Assembly (NCBI RefSeq): GCF_002909255.1
Contig: NZ_PIOB01000001.1
Span: forward strand, 620,001 to 684,000
Reading direction: 5' to 3'
From: Arenibacter hampyeongensis
Lineage (GTDB): Bacteria > Bacteroidota > Bacteroidia > Flavobacteriales > Flavobacteriaceae
Length of the DNA: 64,000 nucleotides
Numbering within the stretch: position 1 is the stretch's first letter; each line of letters starts with the position of its first letter. Position numbers and translations under genes: made by a program. The notes beneath the pieces are model-generated. The model was given only the letters and a program-made list of their open reading frames with translations. It was not told the origin of the DNA and made no database searches. Shown here piece by piece: positions 54,388-63,081 of this stretch.

Positions 54388-55386
54388 TTAGATAAAACTC
54401 CTAAAGAGGGTAATCCTTGCCAGCCACTCCAACAGGAGCAAAACCCCTGCCAAATAGACCCATGGTCTAAATTTTTCTTCGTATTTATAATACTTAAATT
54501 CTTCTACCTCGGTTTTTTCCAATTTATTTATTTCTTCGTATATGGCTTCCAATTTTTTGTTATCGGTAGCCCTAAAATACTGCCCTCCCGTTGTTTCTGC
54601 GATCGATTTTAACAGACTTTCTTCTATTTCTACCTCCCGCATTCCGTATCTGAAGGATCCGTCGGCATTATAGGCTATGGGCGTCATGGCGTTTCCGTTG
54701 GTGCCAATACCAATAGTGTAGGTTTTTATGCCGAACTCCACTGCCAGATCTGCGGCAGTTTGGGGCTCTATAAATCCCATATTGTTAACTCCGTCGGTGA
54801 GAAGTATAATTACTTTGCTCAGAGCCTTACTTTCCTTAAGCCTATTTACTGCTGTGGCCAGGCCCATGCCAATAGCGGTTCCATCATTTAATTGCCCATA
54901 GGTTATTTCTTCCAAGGCCCTTAAAACTATGGATTTATCACTTGTAATGGGCGTCTTGGTGTAACTTTCCCCCGCATATGCCACTAAACCAATCCTATCG
55001 TTTGGTCTTTCGTTAATAAAATCGGCCGCCACCTTTTTAAGTGCCGCCAATCTGTATGGTTTTAAATCCTTTGCCAACATACTCGAGGAAACATCGATGG
55101 CCATTACAATATCTATACCTTTTGTGGTCTTGGTCCTGGTAGAGATATCCTCCGTTTGTGGTCTCGCCAGGGCAATAATTATTGCTGCCAAAGCCAATAA
55201 ACGCATGAGGAAGAGAGCAGGTTTTAATTTGGGTAATATGCTGCCTTTGGGAAATCCCTTAATACTGGATATTTTTAAGGAAGCCGTTTGTTCCCTTCTT
55301 TTAAAGAAATACCAAAGCATTGCCACTGGGAGTAGTAGTAACAACCAGAAAAACTGTGGGTTCGCAAAGGAAATATTCTCAAACAT
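54388..55386 (-). CDS. batA: BatA: VWA domain membrane protein
   Basis: A 332-residue membrane protein of the same plan as BatB. It has two N-terminal membrane segments, a VWA domain with MIDAS motif DVSSS (98-102), and a C-terminal membrane segment (WVYLAGVLLLLEWLARI). It directly abuts the preceding gene, with no spacer. BatA and BatB probably form a complex with the other Bat proteins in the inner membrane. Confidence 0.93.
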   Translation of the reverse strand: MFENISFANPQFFWLLLLLPVAMLWYFFKRREQTASLKISSIKGFPKGSILPKLKPALFLMRLLALAAIIIALARPQTEDISTRTKTTKGIDIVMAIDVSSSMLAKDLKPYRLAALKKVAADFINERPNDRIGLVAYAGESYTKTPITSDKSIVLRALEEITYGQLNDGTAIGMGLATAVNRLKESKALSKVIILLTDGVNNMGFIEPQTAADLAVEFGIKTYTIGIGTNGNAMTPIAYNADGSFRYGMREVEIEESLLKSIAETTGGQYFRATDNKKLEAIYEEINKLEKTEVEEFKYYKYEEKFRPWVYLAGVLLLLEWLARITLFRSFI

Positions 55387-57042
55387 CTATAAGGTCGTTT
55401 TTACTTCTACTGAGTTCAAAATTCGTTCTACTATATGATCTGCATAGGTATCATCTGCCAACCATGTCAAGATTACATTTTGTTGAAAGCCTTTGCCACC
55501 AAAAAATAGGACAACATAATTCCCGGATATCAATTCTTTGGATTCCGGTACGGCAAATTTTCCACTTCCGTATAGTTTAATTCCTTTGACCCCTGTCAAG
55601 GTAGTAAACTCCTCTTGTTTGGTAGTGATGTTCTTTGCGCCTTGTGCCTCAAAATTTTTCAAGATCTGTTCGGAAGCCTTATCAAGATCTGGATCCTCTG
55701 GTTGTGCCAAGGTAATAGAGGTGGTGGCTATCGTAAATAGTCCAATGGAACTCCTATAAGCAAAAGCCTGCATTTCCTTTACGGAGGCCTGGGCTTCAGG
55801 CGGTAGTTTTACTGCCTGGCGTAATAAAACCTTAGGGGTCTGTAAACTAACTGGAGGGAAACCATAATCGCTCTGCACCCATTCCCCTTCCAATAATTCT
55901 TTGGTCGGATGGCCCAAAACAGTGTCCTTCACATATCCAAATCCGTAATAACCTATGGCAGCGGCGGTAGAAAATAACAGTACAAGTACAGCGGTTACTG
56001 CCACAATTATTATTTTTTTCCTGTGTTTCTTTCTTTCCAATTCCTCCAAATACTCTTCCCGCAGCAATAATTCCTCCTCTGTAGGTTCTGGAATGGCTTC
56101 TTTGGTTTTTATGACAATTTGCTCCACAGATTTTCTATCCTGTTCGGCTACCGAATTTTCAGGTTTGGATTTTGCAAATTTCACCAAATCTGAGGTTTGT
56201 AGAACTTTTTTGAACTGTTGAATGGTTTCATGATCCAGTTTTAATTGGCCCGCATCCTTCATCATTTCCAATTTATCTATTAATTGGTCTGTGGTGCTTT
56301 CTAGCGCGGTTACATGAACATCTTCCTCTAAATAGGAGCGGACAATGTCCGTGAGTTCGGAATAGTAGGATTTATAGTCATCCTGTATTAAATATTTTGA
56401 TTTTTCCAATTCTCTCAACCCTAAAATTGCTCGGTCAAAAGGTGGTAAAAGAGCTACTTTTTCCTCTTCGCTCAACGGTTTTTTTCTGAACACGAACCAA
56501 TATGCCGCTACACCGGCCAACAATAATACGACTAATGCCCATAAAAGAATTTTCCAGAGAGACCCATTGGATTTTTCTACATTGATCAAAGGTTTTATGT
56601 CATACATTTTCTGAGCCAAGGTATCCACCGGAACCGTAGCCACATCAATTTTAACGGAATCTGTGAAAAACGGTTTTCCATTTACCATGATCTGTTGTCT
56701 TGGTAGGGTGTAAGATCCGGAATCAAATTGGGTGAGGGCGTAGATTTTTTGAAGGGTAATCCGATCCAATTTTTTGACGGTATCGGTCTTTAAGGCTTCA
56801 ACGGTTTCCAAAGGGGAAAAGGTTTGTCCTTCCGGGAAAATTACCTGTGAGGTAGAATCCGTTTCTACGGTGACTTTAAAATTTAACTGTTCGCCAATCT
56901 TTATATATGTGGTATCCACCTCCGACCTAATAGTGGGAGTATTCTGGGAAAAACCATTTGCAGTGGCAAATAGTAGGCACAATGTTATATATCGTAATAT
57001 ATACGAACAACTATTCTTAATGCTAAAATCTAAGTTCCTCAT
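55387..57042 (-). CDS. Bat-cluster membrane protein, BatD-like N-terminal domain
   Basis: A 551-residue protein with a signal peptide (ending NGFSQ) and a periplasmic beta domain like the first part of BatD (~35-140). A membrane segment (about 165-187) is followed by a cytoplasmic stretch of helices up to ~330. A second membrane segment (IIIVAVTAVLVLLFSTAAAI) precedes a C-terminal extracytoplasmic domain of ~190 residues. It sits between the DUF58 and batA genes, where a similar unnamed member is common. I assign no specific role beyond the Bat complex. Confidence 0.8.
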   Translation of the reverse strand: MRNLDFSIKNSCSYILRYITLCLLFATANGFSQNTPTIRSEVDTTYIKIGEQLNFKVTVETDSTSQVIFPEGQTFSPLETVEALKTDTVKKLDRITLQKIYALTQFDSGSYTLPRQQIMVNGKPFFTDSVKIDVATVPVDTLAQKMYDIKPLINVEKSNGSLWKILLWALVVLLLAGVAAYWFVFRKKPLSEEEKVALLPPFDRAILGLRELEKSKYLIQDDYKSYYSELTDIVRSYLEEDVHVTALESTTDQLIDKLEMMKDAGQLKLDHETIQQFKKVLQTSDLVKFAKSKPENSVAEQDRKSVEQIVIKTKEAIPEPTEEELLLREEYLEELERKKHRKKIIIVAVTAVLVLLFSTAAAIGYYGFGYVKDTVLGHPTKELLEGEWVQSDYGFPPVSLQTPKVLLRQAVKLPPEAQASVKEMQAFAYRSSIGLFTIATTSITLAQPEDPDLDKASEQILKNFEAQGAKNITTKQEEFTTLTGVKGIKLYGSGKFAVPESKELISGNYVVLFFGGKGFQQNVILTWLADDTYADHIVERILNSVEVKTTL

Positions 57043-57047
57043 TTAAA

Positions 57048-57914
57048 TCAACCTCTTCTCTTAAAATAGCCCAATAATTTTTTAACATAACTTTCATCAA
57101 CCCTACAACTTAATACTCCACAGCCAGATTTGGTAAAAGTATCCTGAAAATATGCAACGCGCTCACTGTAGTGTTTGCCATAGGCCATCCTAACTTTTTT
57201 GGACTGGGTATTTACCAATTGAATATCCCCTGTTTCCACATCCTGCATTTGTACCATCCCTAAATTGGGAATGTTTTCCTCTCTTTCATCATATACTCTA
57301 ATTCCCGTAAGGTCATGTTTTTTACCTGTGATGCGTAAAGTTTGAAGGTAATCCTCAGTAATAAAATCGGAGAGTACAAAAACAATGGCTTTTTTCTTCA
57401 TTACGTTGGTAAGAAATTTTAAAGCGGCACCAACATTGGTCTCGGTACTTTTTGGAGAAAATTCCAACAATTCCCGTATTATTCTAAGGGCGTGACTTTT
57501 GCCTTTTTTTGGTGGGATATAGAGTTCCACTACGTTGGTAAACAATAGAAGGCCAACTTTGTCATTGTTCTGAAGTGCCGAAAAGGCCAGGGTAGCGGAT
57601 ATTTCGGTTATAATTTCCTTCTTAAACTGATTGCTGGTTCCAAAAAGCTCTGAACCACTCACGTCTACCATTAGCATCATGGTAAGTTCCCTTTCCTCCT
57701 CAAAAACCTTTACGTAGGGTTCATTATAGCGTGCGGTAACATTCCAATCTATGGACCTTACATCATCGCCAAATTGATATTGGCGCACCTCACTAAAAGT
57801 CATACCCCTTCCTTTAAAAGTCGAGTGGTACTCCCCTCCAAAAATATGGTCGGAAAGACGCCTCGTCTTTATCTCAATCTTGCGAACTTTTTTTAATAAT
57901 TCCTTGGTATCCAT
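57048..57914 (-). CDS. DUF58 domain-containing protein
   Basis: A 288-residue cytoplasmic DUF58 protein, with GMTFSEVRQYQFGDDVRSIDW near 35-55 and a VWA-like fold (MMLMVDVSGSELFG). It commonly pairs with a MoxR ATPase, which is directly upstream here (88 bp). The MoxR-DUF58 pair is thought to act as a chaperone for VWA proteins such as BatA and BatB. The spacer holds a tandem CAGTTTG-type repeat and no promoter. Confidence 0.9.
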   Translation of the reverse strand: MDTKELLKKVRKIEIKTRRLSDHIFGGEYHSTFKGRGMTFSEVRQYQFGDDVRSIDWNVTARYNEPYVKVFEEERELTMMLMVDVSGSELFGTSNQFKKEIITEISATLAFSALQNNDKVGLLLFTNVVELYIPPKKGKSHALRIIRELLEFSPKSTETNVGAALKFLTNVMKKKAIVFVLSDFITEDYLQTLRITGKKHDLTGIRVYDEREENIPNLGMVQMQDVETGDIQLVNTQSKKVRMAYGKHYSERVAYFQDTFTKSGCGVLSCRVDESYVKKLLGYFKRRG

Positions 57915-58002
57915 TTTCAGTTTGCAGTTTGCAGTAAAAAGTATTCAGGCACAATTTTAAGGACTAAAAAGCCATAGCTGTGGACCGATAACTGTAGACT
58001 GA

Positions 58003-59004
58003 TTAAGGTACTTCAATTTCGTTTACGATCTTATTAATAATTTCTTCCGAAGTAATGTTTTCTGCCTCCGCCTCATACGTAATGCCGATTCTGTGGCGCA
58101 ATACGTCATGAATCACAGCCCTTACGTCCTCTGGAACTACATAGCCCCGTCTTTTAATAAAGGCATAACATTTGGCTGCTACGGCTAAATTAATACTTCC
58201 CCTTGGAGAAGCTCCGAAACTTATTAAAGGCTTTAGACTTTCTAAATTGTATTTTTCTGGGTATCGGGTAGCAAAAACGATGTCGAGAATATATTTTTCA
58301 ATCTTCTCGTCCATATATACATCCCTTACCGCCTTTTGGGCACTTAAAATCTGCTTAACACTCACCACCGGTTTTACCTCTTCGTACTCCCCTTTTAGGT
58401 TTTGGCGAATTATTAGTTGCTCTTCACTGAGTTTGGGATAATCTATAACGGTCTTTAACATGAAACGATCCACCTGGGCTTCCGGTAATGGATAAGTTCC
58501 TTCTTGCTCCACCGGGTTTTGGGTGGCCATAACCAAGAAAGGCTTATCCAAGATAAAGGTTTCGTCGCCAATGGTCACCTGTTTTTCCTGCATGGCCTCC
58601 AACAGAGCGGATTGCACTTTTGCAGGAGCACGGTTAATCTCATCCGCCAAAACAAAATTGGCAAATATGGGACCTTTCTTGATTGAGAAATCATTTAGCT
58701 TCATGTTGTAAATCATGGTTCCTACCACATCAGCTGGCAACAGATCTGGTGTAAATTGAATTCTACTAAAACTTCCTTGAACAGCTTTGGCCAAGGTATT
58801 TATGGCTAAAGTTTTTGCTAGACCGGGAACACCTTCGAGCAGAATATGGCCCTGACCAAGAAGTCCAATCAGCAATCGTTCTACCATATGTTTTTGACCA
58901 ACGATTACCTTATTCATTTCTAAAATAAGTAGGTCTATAAAAGCACTCTCTTTGGCAATTTTCTCGTTCACGGCGCTGATATCTACCGAAGTATTTTCTT
59001 CCAT
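58003..59004 (-). CDS. MoxR family AAA ATPase
   Basis: A 333-residue AAA+ ATPase of the MoxR group. Walker A is GVPGLAKT (58-65), Walker B is VLADEINRAP and sensor-1 is MATQNPVEQEG. It leads the DUF58-bat operon and probably assembles or activates metal- or VWA-containing partners. The operon runs as moxR, DUF58, the membrane protein, batA, batB, batC, batD, batE with short spacers, so one promoter before moxR probably drives all of it. Confidence 0.94.
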   Translation of the reverse strand: MEENTSVDISAVNEKIAKESAFIDLLILEMNKVIVGQKHMVERLLIGLLGQGHILLEGVPGLAKTLAINTLAKAVQGSFSRIQFTPDLLPADVVGTMIYNMKLNDFSIKKGPIFANFVLADEINRAPAKVQSALLEAMQEKQVTIGDETFILDKPFLVMATQNPVEQEGTYPLPEAQVDRFMLKTVIDYPKLSEEQLIIRQNLKGEYEEVKPVVSVKQILSAQKAVRDVYMDEKIEKYILDIVFATRYPEKYNLESLKPLISFGASPRGSINLAVAAKCYAFIKRRGYVVPEDVRAVIHDVLRHRIGITYEAEAENITSEEIINKIVNEIEVP

Positions 59005-59116
59005 ATAATCCTTTGTTTTTTTTTGTTTAAAGTGGTTAACTCCAAAAGTGGGTGCAAATTGAAAATTTATTTAGTTATTGGCTGTTAATGTATGGTTAAA
59101 AGTTAAGCAATGGGTC

Positions 59117-59124
59117 TAGTTTTG
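59117..59124 (+). promoter_or_regulatory. Putative -7 promoter element
   Basis: TAGTTTTG is an exact TAnnTTTG match, 39 bp before the aldo/keto reductase start. No -33 element at the right distance was found. Confidence 0.45.
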
Positions 59125-59163
59125 TGAACTATTTAAGGGAATTATTCATAATTTCACAAACAT

Positions 59164-60039
59164 ATGAAAAATAAAAGATCTTATTCTAAAATCATTGCTG
59201 GGACAATGACTTGGGGTAATTGGGGGAAAAAGCTATCTGTTGGGGAGGGAGCAAAATTAATTGGTCATTGTTTGGACCAAGGAATTACCACTTTTGACCA
59301 TGCGGATATTTACGGGTCCTATAACAACGAATTATTTTTTGGAAATGCCTTTACATCGACCAATATAAGCCGTGATGAAATTCAGCTGATCAGTAAATGT
59401 GGTATTCAAATGGTTTGTGAGGAGCGGAAGAACAGAGTCAAGCATTATAACTATACCAAGGATTATATTGTTTGGTCTGTAGAGCAGTCCCTTAAAAATT
59501 TAAAAACGGATTATCTGGATATGTTGCTCTTGCATAGGCCTAGTCCGTTGATGCGTCCAGAGGAAATTGGGGTGGCTGTTCAGCAATTGAAAGAAGAGGG
59601 AAAAATACTTGATTTTGGCGTGTCCAATTTTACACCTTCCCAGATAGGGTTGTTGGAGACTACTGTAGAGGTACAATCCAATCAACTGGAATTTTCCTTA
59701 ACTGCCAATGAAGTCATGAATAATGGGGGTTGGGACGATTGTATTGTTCATAAAAGAATGGCAATGGCCTGGAGCCCCCTGGGGAGTTATTATCGTGATA
59801 GGGATAAGCGTTCCAAGCGAATAAAAAAAGTATTAAAACAATTAAAGAAGAAGTACCAGGTAAACGCAAGTCAACTTTTATTGGCTTGGATTTTAACACA
59901 TCCAGCAGGGATACACCCAGTGGTAGGGACCACAAGTTCCAAACGGTTGACAGCTGCAACGAACGCCATAAATATTGACCTTGAGCTGGAAGATTGGTTT
60001 TTGTTGTTAGCAGCCAGTATGGGGGAGGATGTGCCTTAA
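59164..60039 (+). CDS. Aldo/keto reductase
   Basis: A 291-residue NADPH-dependent reductase of the YdhF-like group. The catalytic tetrad is visible: Asp45 and Tyr50 in FDHADIYG, Lys79 in LISKCG and the His of LLLHRPSP. The substrate carbonyl compound is unknown. It is followed after 47 bp by an SDR gene on the same strand. Confidence 0.92.
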   Translation: MKNKRSYSKIIAGTMTWGNWGKKLSVGEGAKLIGHCLDQGITTFDHADIYGSYNNELFFGNAFTSTNISRDEIQLISKCGIQMVCEERKNRVKHYNYTKDYIVWSVEQSLKNLKTDYLDMLLLHRPSPLMRPEEIGVAVQQLKEEGKILDFGVSNFTPSQIGLLETTVEVQSNQLEFSLTANEVMNNGGWDDCIVHKRMAMAWSPLGSYYRDRDKRSKRIKKVLKQLKKKYQVNASQLLLAWILTHPAGIHPVVGTTSSKRLTAATNAINIDLELEDWFLLLAASMGEDVP

Positions 60040-60086
60040 TATTAGGCTACCGGTATAAATAGAAACAGTATTAAGAACAAATTTTT

Positions 60087-60860
60087 ATGAATATTTCCAA
60101 CAATGAGAAACCAATTGCATTTATAACGGGGGCTACCAGTGGAATAGGCCTTGCAACGGCCAAACTTTTCGCTACCAACAAGATAAATCTAGTCCTTTGT
60201 GGGAGGCGAAAAAAGCGATTGGCTGAGCTGAAAAAGGAACTGTCCAGACATACCAAGGTTTTTACATTGTCATTTGATGTGCAGGACAAAAAGGCGGTTT
60301 TCAAGGCAATTGACTCCCTTCCAAAGGAGTTTTCCAAAATAGACATTCTAATCAATAATGCAGGGAACGCCCATGGTCTGGATTCTATTGAGGACGGCAA
60401 TCTGGACGATTGGGAAGCAATGCTGGATATAAATGTAAAGGGGCTGTTGTACGTTTCCAAGGCCATAATGCCTAATATGATAAAAAACAAAGCCGGACAT
60501 ATTATAAATATTGGCTCCATTGCCGGGAAGGAAGTGTACCCGATGGGGAATGTATATTGTGCCAGTAAATATGCTGTAGATGCCTTAAACCAAGGGATGA
60601 GAATAGATTTAAACAAGTATGGGATTCGCGTTGGGGCCATAAATCCGGGTTTGGTGGAAACAGAATTTAGTAAAGTGCGCTTTAAGGGGGATAATGGCAG
60701 GGCCATTGACACCTATAAGGGATATATGCCGTTACAGCCGGAAGACATCGCAGATATTATCCATTTTATGGTCACAAGACCTTCACATGTCAACATTGCA
60801 GATTTATTGGTTATGCCAACGGCACAAGCAAGTGCAACTATTGTCAACAAGAAATTATGA
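60087..60860 (+). CDS. SDR family oxidoreductase (YdfG-like)
   Basis: A 257-residue short-chain dehydrogenase. It has the cofactor motif TGATSGIGLATA near 11-22, NNAGNAHG and the catalytic Ser and YCASK (Tyr and Lys). The pattern is like YdfG, which oxidises 3-hydroxy acids such as serine or L-allo-threonine, but the substrate is not certain. Its stop overlaps the start of the AlbA_2 gene by 4 nt (ATGA). Confidence 0.92.
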   Translation: MNISNNEKPIAFITGATSGIGLATAKLFATNKINLVLCGRRKKRLAELKKELSRHTKVFTLSFDVQDKKAVFKAIDSLPKEFSKIDILINNAGNAHGLDSIEDGNLDDWEAMLDINVKGLLYVSKAIMPNMIKNKAGHIINIGSIAGKEVYPMGNVYCASKYAVDALNQGMRIDLNKYGIRVGAINPGLVETEFSKVRFKGDNGRAIDTYKGYMPLQPEDIADIIHFMVTRPSHVNIADLLVMPTAQASATIVNKKL

Positions 60861-61993
60861 TCAATAAACGCTTACTCGTAAAAAACCTTCTTGCCCATAA
60901 TGACGAGAACAGCTTTTATGATAAAAAGCGGTTTATAGATATTGGAAAAAGGGAGGGAAAGGCGAAATTTTTAAAGCATGTTTGTGCACTTGCCAATAGC
61001 AATCCGCAAAACAATTCCTTTATTGTCATTGGAGTAGAGGATGAGGATAACGAAATTGTAGGGGTCGATTTTTTCGATGACAGTAAAATTCAAAATTTGG
61101 TAAACGCCTATTTGGACAATCCGCCACGGATTACCTATGAAAATATTCCCTTCCCACATTTGCCCATTGGCAAGGTGGTCGGTCTGGTAACCATAAAATC
61201 CAATGGAAAGGTATGTTCTTTACGAAAGAATATATGGAAGTATTATGGGGGTGCGGTATTCTTTAGGGATGGAAGTATCAGTATGCCAAAGGCTTACGGA
61301 ATTGAGTTGACCGATGTAAATGCTGAAGCCGTAGCTACCATAGAACAACACGCTAAAAATAATATTGAACTTACTTTGGATGGGGTGGTCGACTTTCTAA
61401 ATGAAAGGCATAAGGACCTGACAAGTCATTACAAGGTGTTTAAGGAACAATTTGTGGTTTGTTGGGCAGGACATCAAAAAAAAGTAAAAAATGAAATCTA
61501 TTACTCCCGTGTTGATATTGAATTGATCAATGAACAAGTGAAGTTGTTTTTTTCTGAGTTCGATGAAATCACTATAACTTATGATGAAAACTCCTTTACT
61601 ACTATCGAATATGTACAGTTGGGATTAAGTAGTCAACAAAAATATTATCCTTTGGAAAAAGTGGTCATTACCTTTTCCGATAATGGTACCTATACCATTA
61701 ATTCGGATTTAATATTTGAACCTCCCCTTTATGACAAAAAAACACTTCATCATATATATAATACCAATATCGCCGTACTTAAAAAAATTGAAAAGGGAAT
61801 ACCCTTGTCCCCACACGAAAAAAAGGATTTATCCCTGTTGTCCGACACCTTGTTAATTTGCTATGTTAACGGCTTTGAAGAGGCCAAGGATATTATGGAA
61901 AACGCGAAGCCCGTAATAAAGAATTACGATATTCATGTGTATCAATCCATTAAAGAATCGCTTCGGATTATTAGAAAGATGAAATATAATTAG
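60857..61993 (+). CDS. AlbA_2 (Schlafen-type) domain protein
   Basis: A 378-residue protein. Residues ~20-140 match the Schlafen AlbA_2 putative nucleic-acid or ATP-binding domain (FLKHVCALANSNPQNNSFIVIGVED). The remaining two thirds have no domain I recognise. It is translationally coupled to the SDR gene by a 4-nt overlap, so it is expressed with it. AlbA_2 proteins are sometimes regulators or defence-related, but nothing else here supports defence. The function is unknown. Confidence 0.8.
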   Translation: MINKRLLVKNLLAHNDENSFYDKKRFIDIGKREGKAKFLKHVCALANSNPQNNSFIVIGVEDEDNEIVGVDFFDDSKIQNLVNAYLDNPPRITYENIPFPHLPIGKVVGLVTIKSNGKVCSLRKNIWKYYGGAVFFRDGSISMPKAYGIELTDVNAEAVATIEQHAKNNIELTLDGVVDFLNERHKDLTSHYKVFKEQFVVCWAGHQKKVKNEIYYSRVDIELINEQVKLFFSEFDEITITYDENSFTTIEYVQLGLSSQQKYYPLEKVVITFSDNGTYTINSDLIFEPPLYDKKTLHHIYNTNIAVLKKIEKGIPLSPHEKKDLSLLSDTLLICYVNGFEEAKDIMENAKPVIKNYDIHVYQSIKESLRIIRKMKYN

Positions 61994-62012
61994 GGAAGGC
62001 ATTATATTGCAT

Positions 62013-62960
62013 TTATAGCTGATTTAATTGCTCCTGAGTGGGCAAGGATTCTATTGCCCCATAATTTGTGGTGGTAATTGCACCCGCCTTATTGGCGTGT
62101 TGAATCATAATTTCCAAAGGTGCAGAATGGTCCATGAGGGTGTTCAAGTTGGTGGTCAGGGCAATCTGTTTCAACAAACATCCGATAAAGGCATCTCCTG
62201 CGCCGGTGGTATCAATAGGATTTACCTTTATGCTTGGTATTATTTTTTTGATTGATGAAGTGCTTAAATAGGTGCCCTCCCCACCTAATGTAACAGTTAT
62301 TATTTTGGTGCCAAGCTGATGTAAAAAAGCACATGCCTCTTCTAAATTTTCTTTTCCAGAGAGTAATTGCGCCTCCTCCAGGCTAAATTTGCACAAATGG
62401 GATTTTTCTATGTAAGGAATACATTTTTGGATAAAGACGGCTTCCGTTCCTTTCCAAAGATCCGCCCTATAATTGGGATCAAAGGAAATAAAACTATTAT
62501 TGGCAATGGCTTCCTGTAGATAAAGTGAATACGCTTCTTCCAAATTGCCCCCCAAAAATGAGGTAGCTGCCCCAAAATGGACTATTTGATCTTTAAACAG
62601 ATTCTTTAGTCTGCGATCATGTGTCAATTCTTTGTCGGCACCGCGGCTAAAAACAAAATCACGCTCCCCATCCGCTGCTAGGGAAACAAAAGCCAAGGTG
62701 GTGAAGGTGTCCGACCTCTGTGCCAGGGAAACATCTACTTGCCCTTCTGTCAGGGTATTGATGAGAAATGTACCAAAGGGATCTTTGCCCACACAACCAA
62801 TAAAAAAACTTTTACCTCCCAATTTTGCAATTGCCGAGGCAACATTTGCCGGAGCACCTCCTGCTTTTTTTGTAAAATCATTGGCTTTTGAAAGGTCTTT
62901 GCCCTGTTTTTCGGCCACAAAATCTATTAATAATTCCCCTATACAGAAAACATTTTTCAT
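62013..62960 (-). CDS. PfkB family carbohydrate kinase, fructokinase-like
   Basis: A 315-residue ribokinase-fold kinase with GELLIDF at the start and GGAPANVASAIAKLGG (34-49). The catalytic motif is DTTGAGDAFIGC near 250-261. The pattern fits fructokinases better than the kinase at 28532. The product would be fructose 6-phosphate. It is a single gene, convergent with the AlbA_2 gene, and a 15-bp palindrome lies 40 bp upstream. Confidence 0.87.
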   Translation of the reverse strand: MKNVFCIGELLIDFVAEKQGKDLSKANDFTKKAGGAPANVASAIAKLGGKSFFIGCVGKDPFGTFLINTLTEGQVDVSLAQRSDTFTTLAFVSLAADGERDFVFSRGADKELTHDRRLKNLFKDQIVHFGAATSFLGGNLEEAYSLYLQEAIANNSFISFDPNYRADLWKGTEAVFIQKCIPYIEKSHLCKFSLEEAQLLSGKENLEEACAFLHQLGTKIITVTLGGEGTYLSTSSIKKIIPSIKVNPIDTTGAGDAFIGCLLKQIALTTNLNTLMDHSAPLEIMIQHANKAGAITTTNYGAIESLPTQEQLNQL

Positions 62961-63000
62961 ACCCTGGATTTATTTGATTAGTCTAAAATAAACAGAAATA

Positions 63001-63015
63001 TGTAGTAATACTACA
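63001..63015. promoter_or_regulatory. Palindrome upstream of the fructokinase gene
   Basis: TGTAGTA-A-TACTACA is a perfect 7-bp inverted repeat around one base. It is 40 bp before the fructokinase start, at a place where a repressor could act. It directly adjoins the ribonucleotide reductase terminator. Confidence 0.4.
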
Positions 63016-63044
63016 AATGCCCCTAAATGCTTAGAACTAGGGGC
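63016..63044 (-). terminator. Terminator of the ribonucleotide reductase gene
   Basis: GCCCCTA (63019-63025) pairs perfectly with TAGGGGC (63038-63044), 7 bp, 12-nt loop, followed leftward by ATTTG. It has a short U run. Confidence 0.6.
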
Positions 63045-63081
63045 GTGGTTTTCTTAAGTAATTGATGTAAACCTTTCAGAC

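Noticed and set aside
57915..58002. Tandem CAGTTTG-type repeat in the moxR-DUF58 spacer
   Set aside because: Only two units, no hairpin and no promoter; it looks like a simple slippage repeat.
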